Of a stretch of 64,000 nucleotides of DNA, positions 46,201 to 61,200 are shown piece after piece; the first letter of the stretch is position 1, and every line of letters begins with the position of its first letter. The notes beneath the pieces are model-generated. The model had not been told where the DNA came from. It did not search any database and worked only from the letters and a program-made list of their open reading frames with translations. The position numbers were made by a program, and so were the translations under genes. The stretch spans positions 1,319,935 to 1,383,934 of the forward strand of contig CAUJNA010000446.1 of assembly GCA_963377175.1 (NCBI GenBank). The letters are read 5' to 3'. This DNA is from Effrenium voratum. Its lineage: Eukaryota; Sar; Dinophyceae; Suessiales; Symbiodiniaceae.

Positions 46201-49200
46201 CAACAGGTGACAGCCTCAACCGAGTTGGTTCAGAATGAGCTTCAGCAGCTTGGGTTGGAAGCTAAATGGACACCGCCCAGTCTGGGCGCAGGCGTGATAG
46301 GCCGTCCCACCCTCCAAGGTCCGCCCAAGGTTTGGGCTGAAAGTAAGGTCTTAAAAGCAAATTGTCTGCACATCTTGTAATGCTGAAGCCTGAAATACGG
46401 GCGGATTCTTCAAATGAAGGACCTACATCTTGAGCTTATTTTACCTGGAGGCTAAGCTGCCTTTGTGTCTCCGACACCTTCTGGCTGGCTTCCTTCTGGC
46501 TTCGCAGAACTGTGGACTTGGGTATATCCCTTTCGGCTCTCAAAAGTGCTCCTTCCGATTTGGCCCTGCGTCAAAATCTGGATAACGGAGAAACAACCCA
46601 TACAAGCCCACATATTTAAATCTGTTGAGGGAGTCCCGATATATGTTATATAGGTTATGGGAAATCTCTTAAGGGAGTCCAAAGAATCGGATGACGTTTT
46701 TGATGAAGCGACTTGTCACAATCTGCGGAGAAATGCGCTTGCCTGGAATCCATTGAACTGGGAGTAAAACCCAATCAAGGATATTCCACAAACCGGAGGA
46801 CATCGATAAATGGAAACCCAGTCAAATCCCAACAGTTGGTTGCTCCAGACTGCCGGGTGGAAGAATTATCTCACTTCTTGAGTGGACTCACAACAAACAA
46901 AATGTCCCAAAACTTTTCGCTTGCCATTGAAAAGCTCCAAACCCCAAAAGTGGTACTCAAGTCCCTGAACTCAGGTTTCGTTTGAGAACTGGACTGAAAT
47001 CCCAACTGTTGGGTATAGGTCAGCTCGCTTGCCCATAAGAAAACCAACAGGTCAGATCCGGTCCATTCGCTTTGAACTGAGACAGCCCAGTTCTGTGTCC
47101 CTTGTCTCTTTGCCGGTTTTCTGTTGGATTTTCGTTTATTCTCACGAACAACGTGTATTTCGCGTTTGGGGGGGGTGAGGGTGGGGTAAACCTACATCTT
47201 TTTAAGCCCACTTTGCGGCGCTGCCGACTTTGGGCCACGGCCAAACCCCCCCCCCTTTGGCGGTGTGGTGTTTTTTCGCTAGGCCCAGCGGCGGAGGAGC
47301 CTTTGGCCACCACTAAGTCTACCTCGTGCCTGAGCGCAGCTCCCCGAAAGTTGGAGCCGGTAGGCTGTGGGGAATCGACGGGTGTTTGAGAGCCAAGAAA
47401 AACACAGAAGGTGCCCTGGCCTGATGGTTTGTAGAGCCCTACGGGTTTGGGCCTTCACTGCATACTTCCGGATTGTGCCAGTCAAACAAAGCCAAATAAC
47501 CAGGTGCCTGCTTCTTCCTTGGCACTTCAGGAAAATCCCAGCCCTTGCGATGGTGGATTGAATTCATGAGTGTGAACCCTGAAAAAGTCGCAGGGGAAGT
47601 CATAGACCCCCACACACTACCAGGCAGGAGGGGACCAGACCAAAGGCTGAATGCACAAACGGATTCCTTTTCTTGAAGGGTTCTCCTGGGTAGCAGCAAG
47701 TCAAGTTTGGGTGGACAATGTATGCAATATTAGGTAAACAAGTCTAATTATAGGAGTAGGTAGGTATGTCATGTTAGGAGGTGAGTTCGATTGAAGCAAA
47801 CGGAAGCATGTCTTTTGACAATGCCGCATGAGGATTTCACGCACCGTTTGACCACCCTTTCTTAAAAAAAACAAAAAAAAAAACAAAAAACGAAACAGAC
47901 TCCCTTAAAGACTTGAGAGGCTACTATCCAAATGGAGTCCTATTCCCGATTTTGGAAGCACCCCCGCTCCATATGTGGTTTGACATGCCCATTTCTCACA
48001 TGCCAATAAGCATAATCCACCAACAAAACAAAGATGTCGGTGAAAGATTCTCCACATTCGGGCGAGGTCGACCCTTTGCGAGGTTGCTATAGTTTGCCAC
48101 TTGGAGACTTCTTTACAAACCTGTGCCCTTTGATTAGTTGGGGTCCAACGCCCCTTTCCAGCACCCGGCTGCAATTAGACTCCTGCACAAGTCATGGTTT
48201 TCCCGTTTCAAGGAGAACCCAACTGCGAAAACCTTGAACAAATGAGCCAAGCCGGAACATGTTGCCAGCTCGCAACAAGAAAAAGCCCAGATACATGATG
48301 GAGCCGATGCCCTCGTTCCAGCCGATGACGATGATCAAGGCTTTCTGCGTTTGCGATACCTAGGCGGTCAGGGATGCGTACACCTCCGTTCTATGCTCTC
48401 AGGGAGACATTTCGGCAAATCAACAAAAGCAATCGCCTTTGGGGGGGGGTTGGTTGGGGGGTGGGTCTCTTTGACCTCCATGTTCCCCCGCAAACCTGAT
48501 GGTTTTTCGGCTCGTGTGAATACATCGCCAGCGTACTGGCCAATGCCCTGCTCAACTCAAGGTCAAGATGATGCAAAGGGCGCAAAGTGACCTCACCGGC
48601 CTAGATGTGGGATCTAACCTCTCGGGCGCCTGCGTCATCTTGTTATGAGCAGAAACCAATGAGGGCAATCTAACAGCTCAAGTCGTCGATTGAATATGGC
48701 GCAGCAAACACAGCTCTATGCGCCAGCATTTGTCATAGTGGATTCCCTACATGTTGCAAGCAGGGAGGAACACAGCAACCCGACACTTAAGCTGGTTGAG
48801 CTACTTGTGAGTTGGGCAACTGTATTTTACCCTAGACCAGCGGCCGAAACCGCAAGTCGACAGCCCTGAGCACAGCTAGTGTGCCCCGTGCTTCTGGAGC
48901 TCAACGCTCACTGGGCAGTGGACGGGGGGATATCTCAGATATTTTTGTGCTTCCAAGCGACCATATCCTCCGATGAGCCTCGCGAGTGGCGTGAGACAGC
49001 ACATAGTTCTAGGCAGACTACAGGAAGTCACAAACCAGAGCCAGGAATCCCCAAGTAAGAGCCTTTACCGTGAGCTCATTGTACTCCCAGGCAAGGGGGT
49101 ACTCATTTTCCAAAGTGCATCTTTATCACCCAGCCTCAGCCAGCTGACATGTTTGGTCAGACTGGCATCAGCTATTTGTGTACAGCCCAAAGAACATGCT

Positions 49201-52200
49201 TGACCCAGGATTCTTAAGCCCTTGGCTTAAGAACCTGTCCCATTTTAGCGGCCCTCCCCCAGCTCCCCCCCCCGGCACATTTGATGAGCTGGGGTCGCCA
49301 TTCGGCCTACACGCCCTCCCTATCATGGCAGTGCCCCAAACCTTGAGGCACCGTGATAACAGACGGCCTCACTGATTAAAGCCACTTCGTCCGAATCCCT
49401 TCACTCTTGGGCTCAGAACGTTCAACAATGGAAATTAGAGAAGTTGGTTACTGTTGTTCACATGGCCCTCTTCCAAAACAAAGAAATCCAAATAAGACAA
49501 TTCAGGCGGGGGTCAAATGGGAGTAATTGAGAATCTGGGGTGTTTCAAGTGAAGAATTGATCTGCTAGGGGCTGATTTAATCTTTAACCTGGCTATGCAA
49601 GACGCAACGCGGTGTTTTTAGTTTCCAGGACCACCCTGAGTTGATTGACAAGCTTGCACCCACCTGTAGGTCTCAGCGTGTGGGCACTAAGGATCTTGGT
49701 CACCTTCTCGTGCATTCCTGCCGAGTTTCACTCGGCATGCCAAGCCCTCCCAAGCCCAAACATCGACGTGTTGGGTCCTTTTTGCAGGGGAAGTCCGAAT
49801 TCGAAAACATCAAATTGAAATTGGCTTCTGCTTGGACGATGTTCCTTTCGGGACTTGCTGCTCATTCAGGAAACTGGGGTACTTGGTTATGCACAGGCCA
49901 GGTTGAGAGGGGCTTCTCGGCTTGGGACTCCATGCCTTGCACTGGAGTTCACTTTTTGGCGCAGGCACACCCCATTCTCAGGGCATACGGCCCCCTAAGT
50001 GCTGCCCTGAACCCAGCCTGACACGAGATGAATTGGAACATTTGGACCCGATCATTCGTGGAACCTGCCAAACCCAAAACATACAGCTAGAATCCACTGG
50101 ACAAATCAAATGGCTTAAAGAAGCCTGAAAGTGGGTGTGGTCAAAACATCGGGAGACTTCAAAGGACGGTGTGTAGACATGCCTGGGTTTGTTTCTTGAA
50201 CAACTCACAAGCTGAACCAAAGGGCAAAAGCACTTGAAGGGGCGGCAACTTCTACTTCTACCCACTTCTCCCTTCGATCGCCGCTAAAACGTCAACATTT
50301 CGAACAGCAAAACGGTCCCAAAAAGCTCAGTCTTAAGCCTGGGGAAACAAGCCAAGGGATTCGAGTTTTTCCACCGCCACTTTGAACACAGCTGGCGCTG
50401 TCTTGGCGAAGGGACGCTTGCAAAGAATGGACAGACTCATCTCTTGGAAGTGTCATGACATGACTGGACTTCAAGTTGGCCCGCCGTTGACGCTATTTGA
50501 CTGGCAAGCAAACCAAAGAGACCAAAGCATCATTGATCTACGCTGGATGCCCCTCGGAACTGGTGAAGGGAACCCCCTGTTCCCTGATTCACTTTGGTGT
50601 GGGTGCGGTTTGTGTGGTTGGTTTCTGCTCAAAGGTTTGGTCTCATTTCTGGCTCCTAAGCTCACTTCCGAACGTGTTCCGGTTTGGAGGTGTGGAGGTC
50701 ACATATATTCATATATCATAGGTCTGCGCCACCACCTCCACAACTCTAAAACCATCCTGTGACCAGAAATCCGCTTCCGTTGGACGTTCAAGCTACCTCT
50801 CGAGGTGACTTTCATAGATAAGAAGCCCAGTTGCCCCATATCCATTATCTACCTGACGCTGGTTCTAAACATGATCGCTGTCCTGGGGCAATGGCCACGG
50901 GTAGCGTTGAAGCATCCTGCAAAGTCCCGGAACTCGAAAATCGAATTCGAGCGGTACAGACTCGAATTCATGGCCTTTGGTTTGTTGGTTGGCACATTCC
51001 GGGCCACCTTCCCAGTTTGACTTCAAAAGAACTGGGGTGCTGAGACTCTGCGCGGCAAGCCATCAGCGCCCAAAAAACGGCCCACAGGCTGTTCCCTGAG
51101 CAGAATGTGCATTCTTCCAACCAAATAGCTGTGCAAGGTCTTGGTCCTTGCAATGGAAGCAACTTGTTGCATAAAAGGCGATCACCTTTTGGACGTTTGG
51201 GAACGATGAAACACAAACCCGATTTGGAACTTCAGGGCAACAAACTCCAAAAGAGAGGACCCCGGCCAACAAAATAACTACTCTATGAAAGGAATGGAGC
51301 TATTTGTCCCACCCGTGCACATATCCAACATATCCATCTGATAAGTCGTTCAATCGAGGCCATTATTTCTATAGCTTGGGAACATGCCCTAACCTTCAAC
51401 TTTCCGTTGCTTTTGTGTGCTCATTTGCCGATCAATCCCAAAGCTAACCCGCTTAAGCTTCTCAGATGGGACAGAAACACCTTCACATCCTGGAAGCGGT
51501 GAGCAACCAAAGTTTGTAAGGTTGCTACACTTTGCCCAGCACATGACCATGGGTCAAAAGACCAAACCCCCAGTGAACATCCCAATCCCCACTGAAATAG
51601 ACTACAATGGGTGGTGCACCTACCCCAAAATGGTACCATTGGTTTTGACCCATCCCATGCCCAATGTTCTGCTCTTTTGTGGATGCTTTCCCCATGCAGA
51701 CATTATGAATGTTCGCACCCATCAACGAGCATACCAGGGATTCACTTTCTATGTCTTGGCTTCAGTAATGTAAGGGTGATAAGGGACAAGATGTTTGGTC
51801 AGCCTGAACGTTGAGATCGCTTCATTTCCCGGGAGTTCACCTCTTCCTTCCCCTAACCCCTTTCCTGTCCTAACATGGCGGGAGGAAGAATCTTTTCCCG
51901 ACCTGATTTGACAGGGACGCCCCACTCCAAAAGAAATAACACGGGCACCACTCCACTTCCAAAACACGGAACACAGCGCGAAACACCACCCTCCAAAACA
52001 AGGGAAACCCCGAAACCACGGAAAACCTCAGATTACGAGACTTCCAGCACCTTTTGGGAAACATACGCCGGAAAAAGGAAACCCAAGGCAAAAAACAAAA
52101 AAAACAGAAAACACCCCGGGAAATCAAAAATAAAAATAAAAAACCCATCGACCGATCAAGCCGAATCCGAGCCTCAGAGAGGCAGATCAAGCGCTCCGTG

Positions 52201-55200
52201 CCCAGAAAGGTGTGCTCCATTGGGGGCAGCAGCACCACCTATAGGGAATCCCCGGATTTGTTGACAGATTCCACCTATGGGCTGTCCGTTTTCAGATCCC
52301 CAGCTAAAAGTCGAAGACTTTTGGATAAACACCACTAGACCAACGAAAAAGCTAAAAAGCTAAGAGGGTGGCTGGGAAACGCCAAGCTATGGAATCACCA
52401 CCTATGGAATCTGCAGCACCATCTATGTCCAAAACCAGAGCTGAGGAGTCCCCAAAAGAATCTTTACCATAGCTCGTTGTACCCCGACATAAGCTCGCCA
52501 TGAATTAGGCAAATGCACTCCTCGCCGCTTGTCGCCCAAGCCTGAGGATTTCTTTGGAAGTTGGTACCCTGGATGGGATCAATAGGTCTGGAAAAAGTCT
52601 TTAAACATACCCATCCCCTTCTGTTTCTTCTTATCGGGTAAATTAAACACCAATGGGCAATATAGCACCCAGAACCGTGTGGGTTGGTTTAAAGGCAGAC
52701 AAAAGGGAAGAGCACCATTTTGGGCTGCGGCCAATGGGCACGTGGGTTGATAAAGCTTGGATCCTGGGCAAAGGGCACCGAGACGAGTCTCCAAAAACAG
52801 AAACCCGCATCCAAGGATGGGTCTCTTGGAATCTTTCCAAATGGGCGTGTCTTCTTTTAGTTAACCCCCAAAACAGTGTTTCTCCTTTTGGTTTCCCTTG
52901 AAACCCACGATGTCCGGGTGCCCTGAAAACAAAGGCAGACCGAAGTTGGATGGCATCATTCTTTCTTGGTTGATGTCAAAGGAAAGTCACTCAGTAAGAA
53001 GAGGGACAAACATGGCACTGGGCAATTGTGGTATTGCAGAATGAGGTGATCATGCATGTATGGGGCTGCTCATCCTGTGCCACTGGGGCCTTTCAAGTCA
53101 TGACGCACGGTTGGAAACCCCCTCTTGTGCATTGTGTTCAGGGAATTCGGCTGGCATGCAGCCGACTATTTCCACCGAAAGCATTTTGCCTCGTTCGTCT
53201 CCAGCATGTACCCGATGGGTATGCATGCCCCCAGTGCGAAGAGGATGTCCCGAAATGACCAGCCTCCAGGCCGCAAGTCATGTTGAGCACGGATTAATCA
53301 ATCTGGCAGATCAATAAGGGGTGTTCACGCTTCCCACCCCCCCTCACCAAAAACAACAACATGAACAAATAAATTACAAGCCAAAACGGGACGCCCTTTT
53401 TGCAACCAGGTAGGGTTATTACTTCGGGGCCCCGTCACGCTGACCATCATCAGTATCTCCCCGGTTTGGAGCAGTAAGTGAGGAGAAACGAGACAAACCT
53501 GCAATTCCTCATTACGTAAGCCTGTTTCATACTCCGCCAATGGTCATATATGAGACCTGTCCCAACAAGGCCCAGCTGGGCAAACTCCACCAATGGGCCA
53601 CACATGAGATCAGTGTTTGCATACCTGGATTGCCAACGTGCGTCCCATGTCCAACCCATTTTCTTGCGGCACATCTGCTCATGGCCAAATTAGGAGTCAG
53701 GGCCTGAGGCCTGAAAAATCCACCACCCACCATCTGCACTAATTACTACAATTCACCAAGCCGAATGACGGAATCCCCATATAAGTGTCCTTGGGGCCCG
53801 GGCTAAAGCTGCCCAAAAATGACCCCATCCAAGTTGCACATCACCTTGGTACTCAAACACATCCACCCCAGGCCTCCCTGATGAAAGCTCTTAGTAATGC
53901 ACTCATCAGGTGTTGTTGTTTTTTTGGGTGGCGCCATGCCTCCCTGATGAAAGCTCTTGGTAAGGCCTCAAGGCGTTTTTTCTTGGGTGGCGCCATCTCG
54001 CAGGAAGGCGTTGTTGGGGCTTGGGCTGCAGTGCAGTGATGCCGAGCGTCCTTCGATGCCCTTGACCTCGGCGATGTAGAACCTATGGCAACAGCGAGCG
54101 AGCCGAACCTCCGTCGATTGCGCGGGACAACTTTTTCGCGGGGACGCCCTTGGGGTTGTTTGGAAGGGAAACAAGCGTGGTTGCTGTTGAGCCCTCTGCA
54201 AAAAGTTTAACTTTTTGTGGGTTGAGTGGAAAATCCGCTGAATTCCCCAAAAAATAAAGTCTAAAGATCCAACCCAATAGCAGTCAAGAAAAGGGGAAGC
54301 CTGCCAGCTTGGCATTTGAGGTCGCCATATTTGGAGACACAACCAATTCGCAATTCTGAACCTTGCTGGTGCTCAGTACGGAATGACCCAGCATTTTGGA
54401 ATGAACGGTCTGGGATTCCCTTAAATGAACTTGTAGGCGATGGTTTATAGATTTAATTGGGTCATTCGCTCACTTCCTGCTGAGAACCAGCAAGGAACTT
54501 AGGCAGCCGAACAGCAGAATTCCAAAGCTAGAGTTGCTACATCCCCCGCGGCGTTTCCAGAGCTGCAGATGCGATTTGCAGTTGAATTCGGTCAGCATTT
54601 TTTTGCAAAGCGGGTCAAGCCACGGCTCAAGAACCGTCGGTGCCACTTACTTGTGCCACGGACTGCCCCAGAAAGAGGGTCCCTCGAAAGGAGTTTCCTC
54701 TACAAATCAGGGGTTCGGGGGTTCCACGTCAACTCAGATGCCCAGTGGCCATGGGAAAAAAAGGGCATCCTTTGTTGGTTGGTTGACTTTACAGGGGAAC
54801 CCTTCCCCAAAAAAAAGGAAAAACGGAAGCAACCCACTGGGCAGCTGGGTCAATATAGGCGTATTACACAGGACACCCGGGGTCTCCAGGCGTGGGCAGC
54901 TTGTTTTTGTGGGTTCCCCCGAGACCGGCCCCTGAGGCCGGCCCCTCTTGGGGATCTTTCTTCGGGCTTCGGAGTTTCCATGAAACCCTGGCCTGCAACA
55001 AAGCCAGCTCGGCCTGCCAAAGCGCCGAACATTTGACTGGTGAACAGGGAAAATGCAGGAACCCCCCAAAGCAATGCAAAGCGGGCAAAGAGGTGAGCGA
55101 CATCTGGCGGTAAATTAGGGCCGTCACCTTCCGGCACAAAAAGCATTCAAATCCATTTCCGCTCTTCCCTCAAAAAGTCAGCCACAAGACTATCATTAAT

Positions 55201-58200
55201 AGACGGGGGACACAAAGTTGATCAATTTGCAGGTGGTTTCCATCAAAATCCCCCACTTTGGCAACTTCCAAGAGGGGCTTCTGCCAAGCCAGGACTCTCC
55301 TTCTAGGCCAATGAGTCTCCTTCGGCTTCGCCTTTGCCTTCCGCTCGCTCGTTCTCTCTTCGGCCCGGGGTCCCCGGCTCCATGCCGTCAAAGCCCAAGG
55401 TCTGGCTGATCACCTGCGACAGGCCACCTCAGCGCGGGGAGCTTCGCGGGGAGCTCCGGGCCCGGAGCGCAGGAACCCCCATGGATCCGTCTGCACCTCG
55501 ACGAGGACTAAAAAACGAGCCCGAGTTCTTCGGATGGATCCGTTTGGCTCATCCAGAAAAATCAAAATGAGTCATCCAGAAAAATCGCATCCAAACCATG
55601 AATAAACTCATTCATCGAGCTGCATTCAGGAGTAGCGGCTTTCATGGATGAGTTGGTTTACCCCAGATGGGTGAGCTCGCTATGACAAGTGCAACTCCAT
55701 ACTTGAAGACTACTACCAGAAACCGAAGGACATGGACGAATCAATATATGGTAAGCCGGGTAATACTGTCCGTTGCTGATATGCGTGTAATGTTCAAGGC
55801 ATTTACCAGTTGTTGCCTGGTTGGTGTGATGAACCAGAGGGAACCCCACTCTTGTAAGATAACTTTAACCTGGAGAAACAAACTAGAAGTTTCACTTTTC
55901 AGATCCCAAGCAGTGGACACGTTCTCCTCTTTTCGGGATGTGCTTTTGGGGGTGGAACAACATATCAACTCGTGCCCATGGCGGGTCCCCGCATGTAAGC
56001 TCTTGAGAAGGTCTGATGTGGGGGCTGCTCAAAAGTTCTTTTACATGGGATGACCATGGGGAACACCGCAAGCAAGATGATACTTCCCACCAAGTGGCAC
56101 AAGTTACCCATGGTCATTTGGGGGCAGGAATATTGTTCAACCCCCAATTGCGTCTTTGAGGGAAACAAGGAGGCGTGCAAGGGGGATTACCAAGGGCATT
56201 GTGGAGGGTTTACTTGGTTGACGTTGGAAGGGGAGCAAAAACTTAAATTTTAGCAGTTAAGTGGGGAATTCCCACTCAACCACAATAAGCAAAAATGTAC
56301 AATGTTTCCCAACAACAACCAGGTTTAGAGGAGAGGGGGAATAGGTCCCTATGACATGGGACTGCGCCAGGGGAAATAGGTCCATTGGACTGGTCCGATG
56401 ATAAAATTTGAGTCAAATCGCCACTTAAAGAATTCAACATATTTGAAGAACCTCCTTCCAGTTGAGTCATTGGAGGCATTTGCCAAGAAACACCTTGGCC
56501 CTGCTTAAACATCAGGAGATACGCCCATCCCCCCCGCCTCCCCCGGCGGCTGGCAGGTGCCAAACCAGCGACAAATTTCGCCGAGGGTCGCTGACGACTG
56601 GCCTCCACCAACAGCTGGCCGATGAAATCCTCAGTGAAATCGAGTTGCGTCAACTGCCCCCTGTAGCAAGCGGTGGGGGTGGGCTAAGGGGCTAAGGTTG
56701 GGTGGGAGGCCACGCTTTGCTGGTTAGTGCGAAAACACTTACGTTGCTTCCAAAAAGAGCCAAAAGGTTGGGGGAGTTGTCTTTGGGGGGTGGTTGGAGG
56801 GTACCCCAGAATCAACCTACGAATCTACCCCAGCCTTTCACACCCGACCATCTTCGCTTCGCAAAAAAAAGGTGTGACATAGCTTCAAAAGAGATCCTTG
56901 CCGGGGTTGGATGACTCCAACCCATCTGTATTTTTGTTGCGCAACAATACATATATGTATACATATATACATATTGTGCGTTTTGTTTGATCTTTCTTTC
57001 TTTCCATGGGTCAACCGGGTTGTTCAGCCTGCCCCTCATGGGTCTTGTCAATCCGCTGGGACCTGTTGCCGATTAAGTGGCGGTTAAGTTTCACTTCGTT
57101 CTGTGAAGAAGCTCGCGGTGGATCCCAGTTACATATTCTTGTTCTTTTTTTTGAGCTGTTTTCTTTGTCCTTTTTCTTTTTCCGTTCGGGGCGGTTTCCT
57201 TGAACTGGAACTGGTTTTAATTGGTTTCTTTGAATTCCTTGGTGGTTTGTACTATACCTCAGTTGTTCTGTGACCCTGGGAAAAAAGGAACTTTTTTGGG
57301 GGAAAACCCAGTTTCAGGAAGGCAGCCACCAAAAGAAAAGGGAAGAAGAATTGGTGCCACTGAACAACTGAGCTACTATACCGGAAAATGCAATCAGTGG
57401 GTATGGCTGGAACTTGTCAAGCATGCATGCTTCCATGGACGCTAACCTTTCTACTTGGAGGGGTCGTCCATGTGTCGGAAAACAGCGGCAATGTGCTGCT
57501 CAAAGCAGGTGTCCCTGACATCTATGAAAATCATGTAGGCATTTGGTGTTGTGAATTGGCCGTGAAATAAGCGTGAACGGACGAGTTTTTTTTTTCCGGT
57601 GAACTCACAAGCGATCCCGTGAACATCACATGCGATGTCCAAAGCAGGGGTCTTCATCGTGAATGCAAGGGTTGTCCGAACTTTTGGGAGGCCGAGTCAA
57701 ACTTTGCCAAAAGAAGCCCTCGGAAACAAAACGAACTCCCCGACAACTGGAAGCTTTGGGGAAATCAGCTTTGGGGCTGTTGATATCCCCTGGATTTATG
57801 TTTCGTTTAGATATTACCGTCCAGACTTTAAAACTTACTCTCCCCACCCTGCTTTTTGGTGCCCTTCTTGATAGGTGTTGGACCCCCCAAAATGGCATCG
57901 TCCCTTTAAAGCCCAGCCAAAAGGGGCACCCATCCAATCAAAAGCGATCCCACACAACGAACCCATGCCCAACGAAGGGGGCACACCCCGCGCCTGCGTC
58001 GCCAAAACCTGCATGGGTCCTGCCGAACGCAAGCGAAATCGCGAAATCGCCACGCTCGTTGAAAGGCGGCGACAGGCGAAATGCGAAGGCTAGGAACGCC
58101 AACAAAAGCGCCTAGTCACCACGAAAACCATCAGGTCAAGGAATCGCCTATTTGGGGACTCTTTTTTTAAGGGGTTCCGTCCCTTCATTTGCACGTATAC

Positions 58201-61200
58201 CCTCCCAAAAGAACCACCCACATCCAGAGGAAATGCCAGCTTTTTCTAAAACTCCTGAATGTTCGCGGGGATTGGAATAGGCACTGACGGAGGGGTGGCG
58301 GATGACTCGATAAGTTTCTCGACTTCATATTTCTAAAAAGATCACGTAATACAACAAGCTTGGGCTTCTTGGGGCCACTCACTTCCATTGATGCCCGGTT
58401 CAAAGACTTTCTCTCGATAGGCTGAAGCAAAGATGTCCCCTCTGTTTTACCATTTGCCCCTTGCTTGGGTCTTGATGGTACAAGGGGTCTGGCCTTGAAA
58501 GAGCCGGAGCAGAAGGATCGCAGAAAGATTGGCAGTCCAACAGGTGATCCTGTGTTTCCCAGGTTCGCAAGTAAGATGGTTCTCTTGGGCAGGTATCTTT
58601 CCACATGTGCACTGGGAAGAAGGGTAGATGTTGACTTCCTTTTCCATTCCTTTCAACCATTGCATCCCCCCACCGTGGCAAATCATCAGCAGCATGGTTT
58701 GCCAGGCTTGCCATACAACCCCGAACAAACCCAGACAAAACAAGCTGCACAGAGAAGAAACGAAACCGCAATCAACAGAAACAAAAGCAACACACACACA
58801 CACACGCATACACACGCACACTTAAACTCCCAAGGGAGTAGTCCAACCAAGATCGAATGATACTGCAGCGAGTGTCACAAAGGCAAATTCCAGATCGAAC
58901 ACAGACACATCAAACAAAACAGAAAAGTCATCATCCAAACCTGATCGCGTTTTGGTGTGATCTTGCGCCTGCCGCTAGGGAGCGGAACAGGTTCTGGTTC
59001 CGCACCTAAGAGAAGAAGGGTGGCTCGTTTTTTCTTTTTTTAGTTGGTACTCCCCTCTTGCGGAGGTGTCTTTTAAACAAGCTGGTGCCCCCTGTCGGTT
59101 TTGAAGGGAAACCAACAGGAAACAACAATGCCAAGTTGGGGTCTCCTAAATAAAACGAGACACCCCCCCACACGAGGCCGACGCCCATGCTCGGGAAAAC
59201 AAATTTATGTCAATTGTTGATGTCGAGACTCCCATGTTTGGACAGATTTTCATGCCTGGAAAGACAAGATTCAATGTCTGGAAGAAAAGAACATGTTAAT
59301 TGTTGTCAGGGTTCAGGGTAGCAACAACAAGGGCTGGTAATTGATCCCATGTGGAATGCTCCCGTGCTAAAGACAGCATTCTCATCTTTTGGGGGAAAGT
59401 CCCATGCCAACTGTTGTCCAAACTCCCATGTTTAGAAAAAATCCCGTTTGGGAAAGACACGAGTCCCACTTGGAGACATACCCATGTCCATCGTTTATGT
59501 CAAGACTCCCATGTTTGGAAACAGTCCCATGAATGGACACATTCCAACTTTTGGAAAGACACCATTCTCACTTATTGGACAAGTATCCATGTCACCCTTT
59601 GTCAAGGCTCCCATGTTTGCAAATATCGCAATTTGGAAAGACAAGAGTCCCATTTATTTGGAACGACAATGTTCCCAATTTGTGAACGATGCCATGTGAA
59701 TTGTTCCTGTCAGGGTTCAAGGTTTGTCTGGGGATAGAATCTCCCAACAAGCAAAGGCTTCCCTCTTAAAATGAAACACCCCTGCTTTCAATCAACCAGG
59801 GCTTTGTTGATCCTGGGTTTCTATGACATCAGGTTTCTCCTGGCAGTTTCCAACCATGCGTTTCAACCATCCTTCTTGATCTGCTTGCCACCTCGTTTGG
59901 GACTCGTTTGGCACACCCCATGCTAAGCTTGATGCACTGCAACAATCAATCGTCTTTTTTCGAGAAGTCCTTCTCAAAGGTCACGGGGGGCCCGCTTTTC
60001 ATGGACAAACGTCAAGTGGTAGGTCCAAAACCCACATTTCATCCATTTGCTAGCCCCCAGCAACCGTGCGGGTCAGCTTGCAACAATCTTATAGTCACAA
60101 AATACCCGCTCGACTGTGGCTGTTGAAAGGCTGCTTTTAGATCAGCAATGCTTGCTAACCTGGACTGCCCAAGGAAAGGAACGCTGGCCAGGCAAGTTGA
60201 CTCCCCTATTTTTTTGTTTGAGGGCGACTCTATTTGTGAAACATCCAGCAAAAATCATGGGATTTCAAGAGTGCCGCCAAACAGCGACCAGAGTTGACTG
60301 GCCTCAAAAAATGGCAAACAAAGAAACCTGACGAGAAAAAGGCTTTCAAAGTTTGGAGACTGAACGGGCAAGAGCAACACGGAAACAGGCTGTGATCAAA
60401 ATGGGGCACCGCGACTTGAGTCAATGAGCGAGGCCCCCGCGAGACAGCATTCCACGATGGTACACCTGTCCTCGCCGGTGGATTACATCGGCTGTGGTGG
60501 AAACCAGGATTTCAAGCCGCATTTGACAAGCAATCGTGAAGAAACCACTGAACAGTGACATCAGGGGTTCTTCTTTCGCCAATTAAAGGCATACCAACAA
60601 CAGTCGCTTCTTTTGAAGCAAGTTGTTACAAGTGTTTTGCTTTGTGTGTGCTTCGCTTCGCGTGGACCCCAAAGGTTGATAGTTTGAAACACGGGGAAAG
60701 CTGAAGGGATCACCTGGCCCGCAGAGAGGTGAGGTTTTTGCTTCCGTTGAAAACCACCACTTTAAAAGGGGCCGGAAAAGGGGCCGGGCCTGGTCTTTGA
60801 TTTGGGTAAGCTGCACGCAGAACAGCCCTGTATAAACCCCCCAAATAACCAAAGATCGAAGTGCTACCCTCTTTCCAATCATAGAAGTGAGGGTTAGGGA
60901 AGACAAGCCCCACTGAGAAGAGTGGTGTAGGGGTCTTTTCAAGCCCCGGGGAATTCTCGTGGAATCCGTCCACTTTCAACCAAGTCAGGGATTCTCAGAT
61001 GCCCAGTGGCCATGGGAGAAAAAGGACATCCTTTTTTTGTTGGTTGAGATTCAAGGGGAACCCTTCCCCAAAAGAAGGGAAAAATGGCACCACTAGGCAA
61101 CAAGGATTGGGCTACGACACGAGGTCCTTGGCATCCTGTGAATAGTTCAGCCCCTGCAGCGTCAGCAGCACATTCAAAGTCTGCGCGTCGGCTTCCTCGC

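Noticed and set aside
48240..48359. Membrane helix of the channel pore
   Set aside because: The hydrophobic stretch aligns with the first RCK2 strand, and pore exons should lie upstream (to the right).
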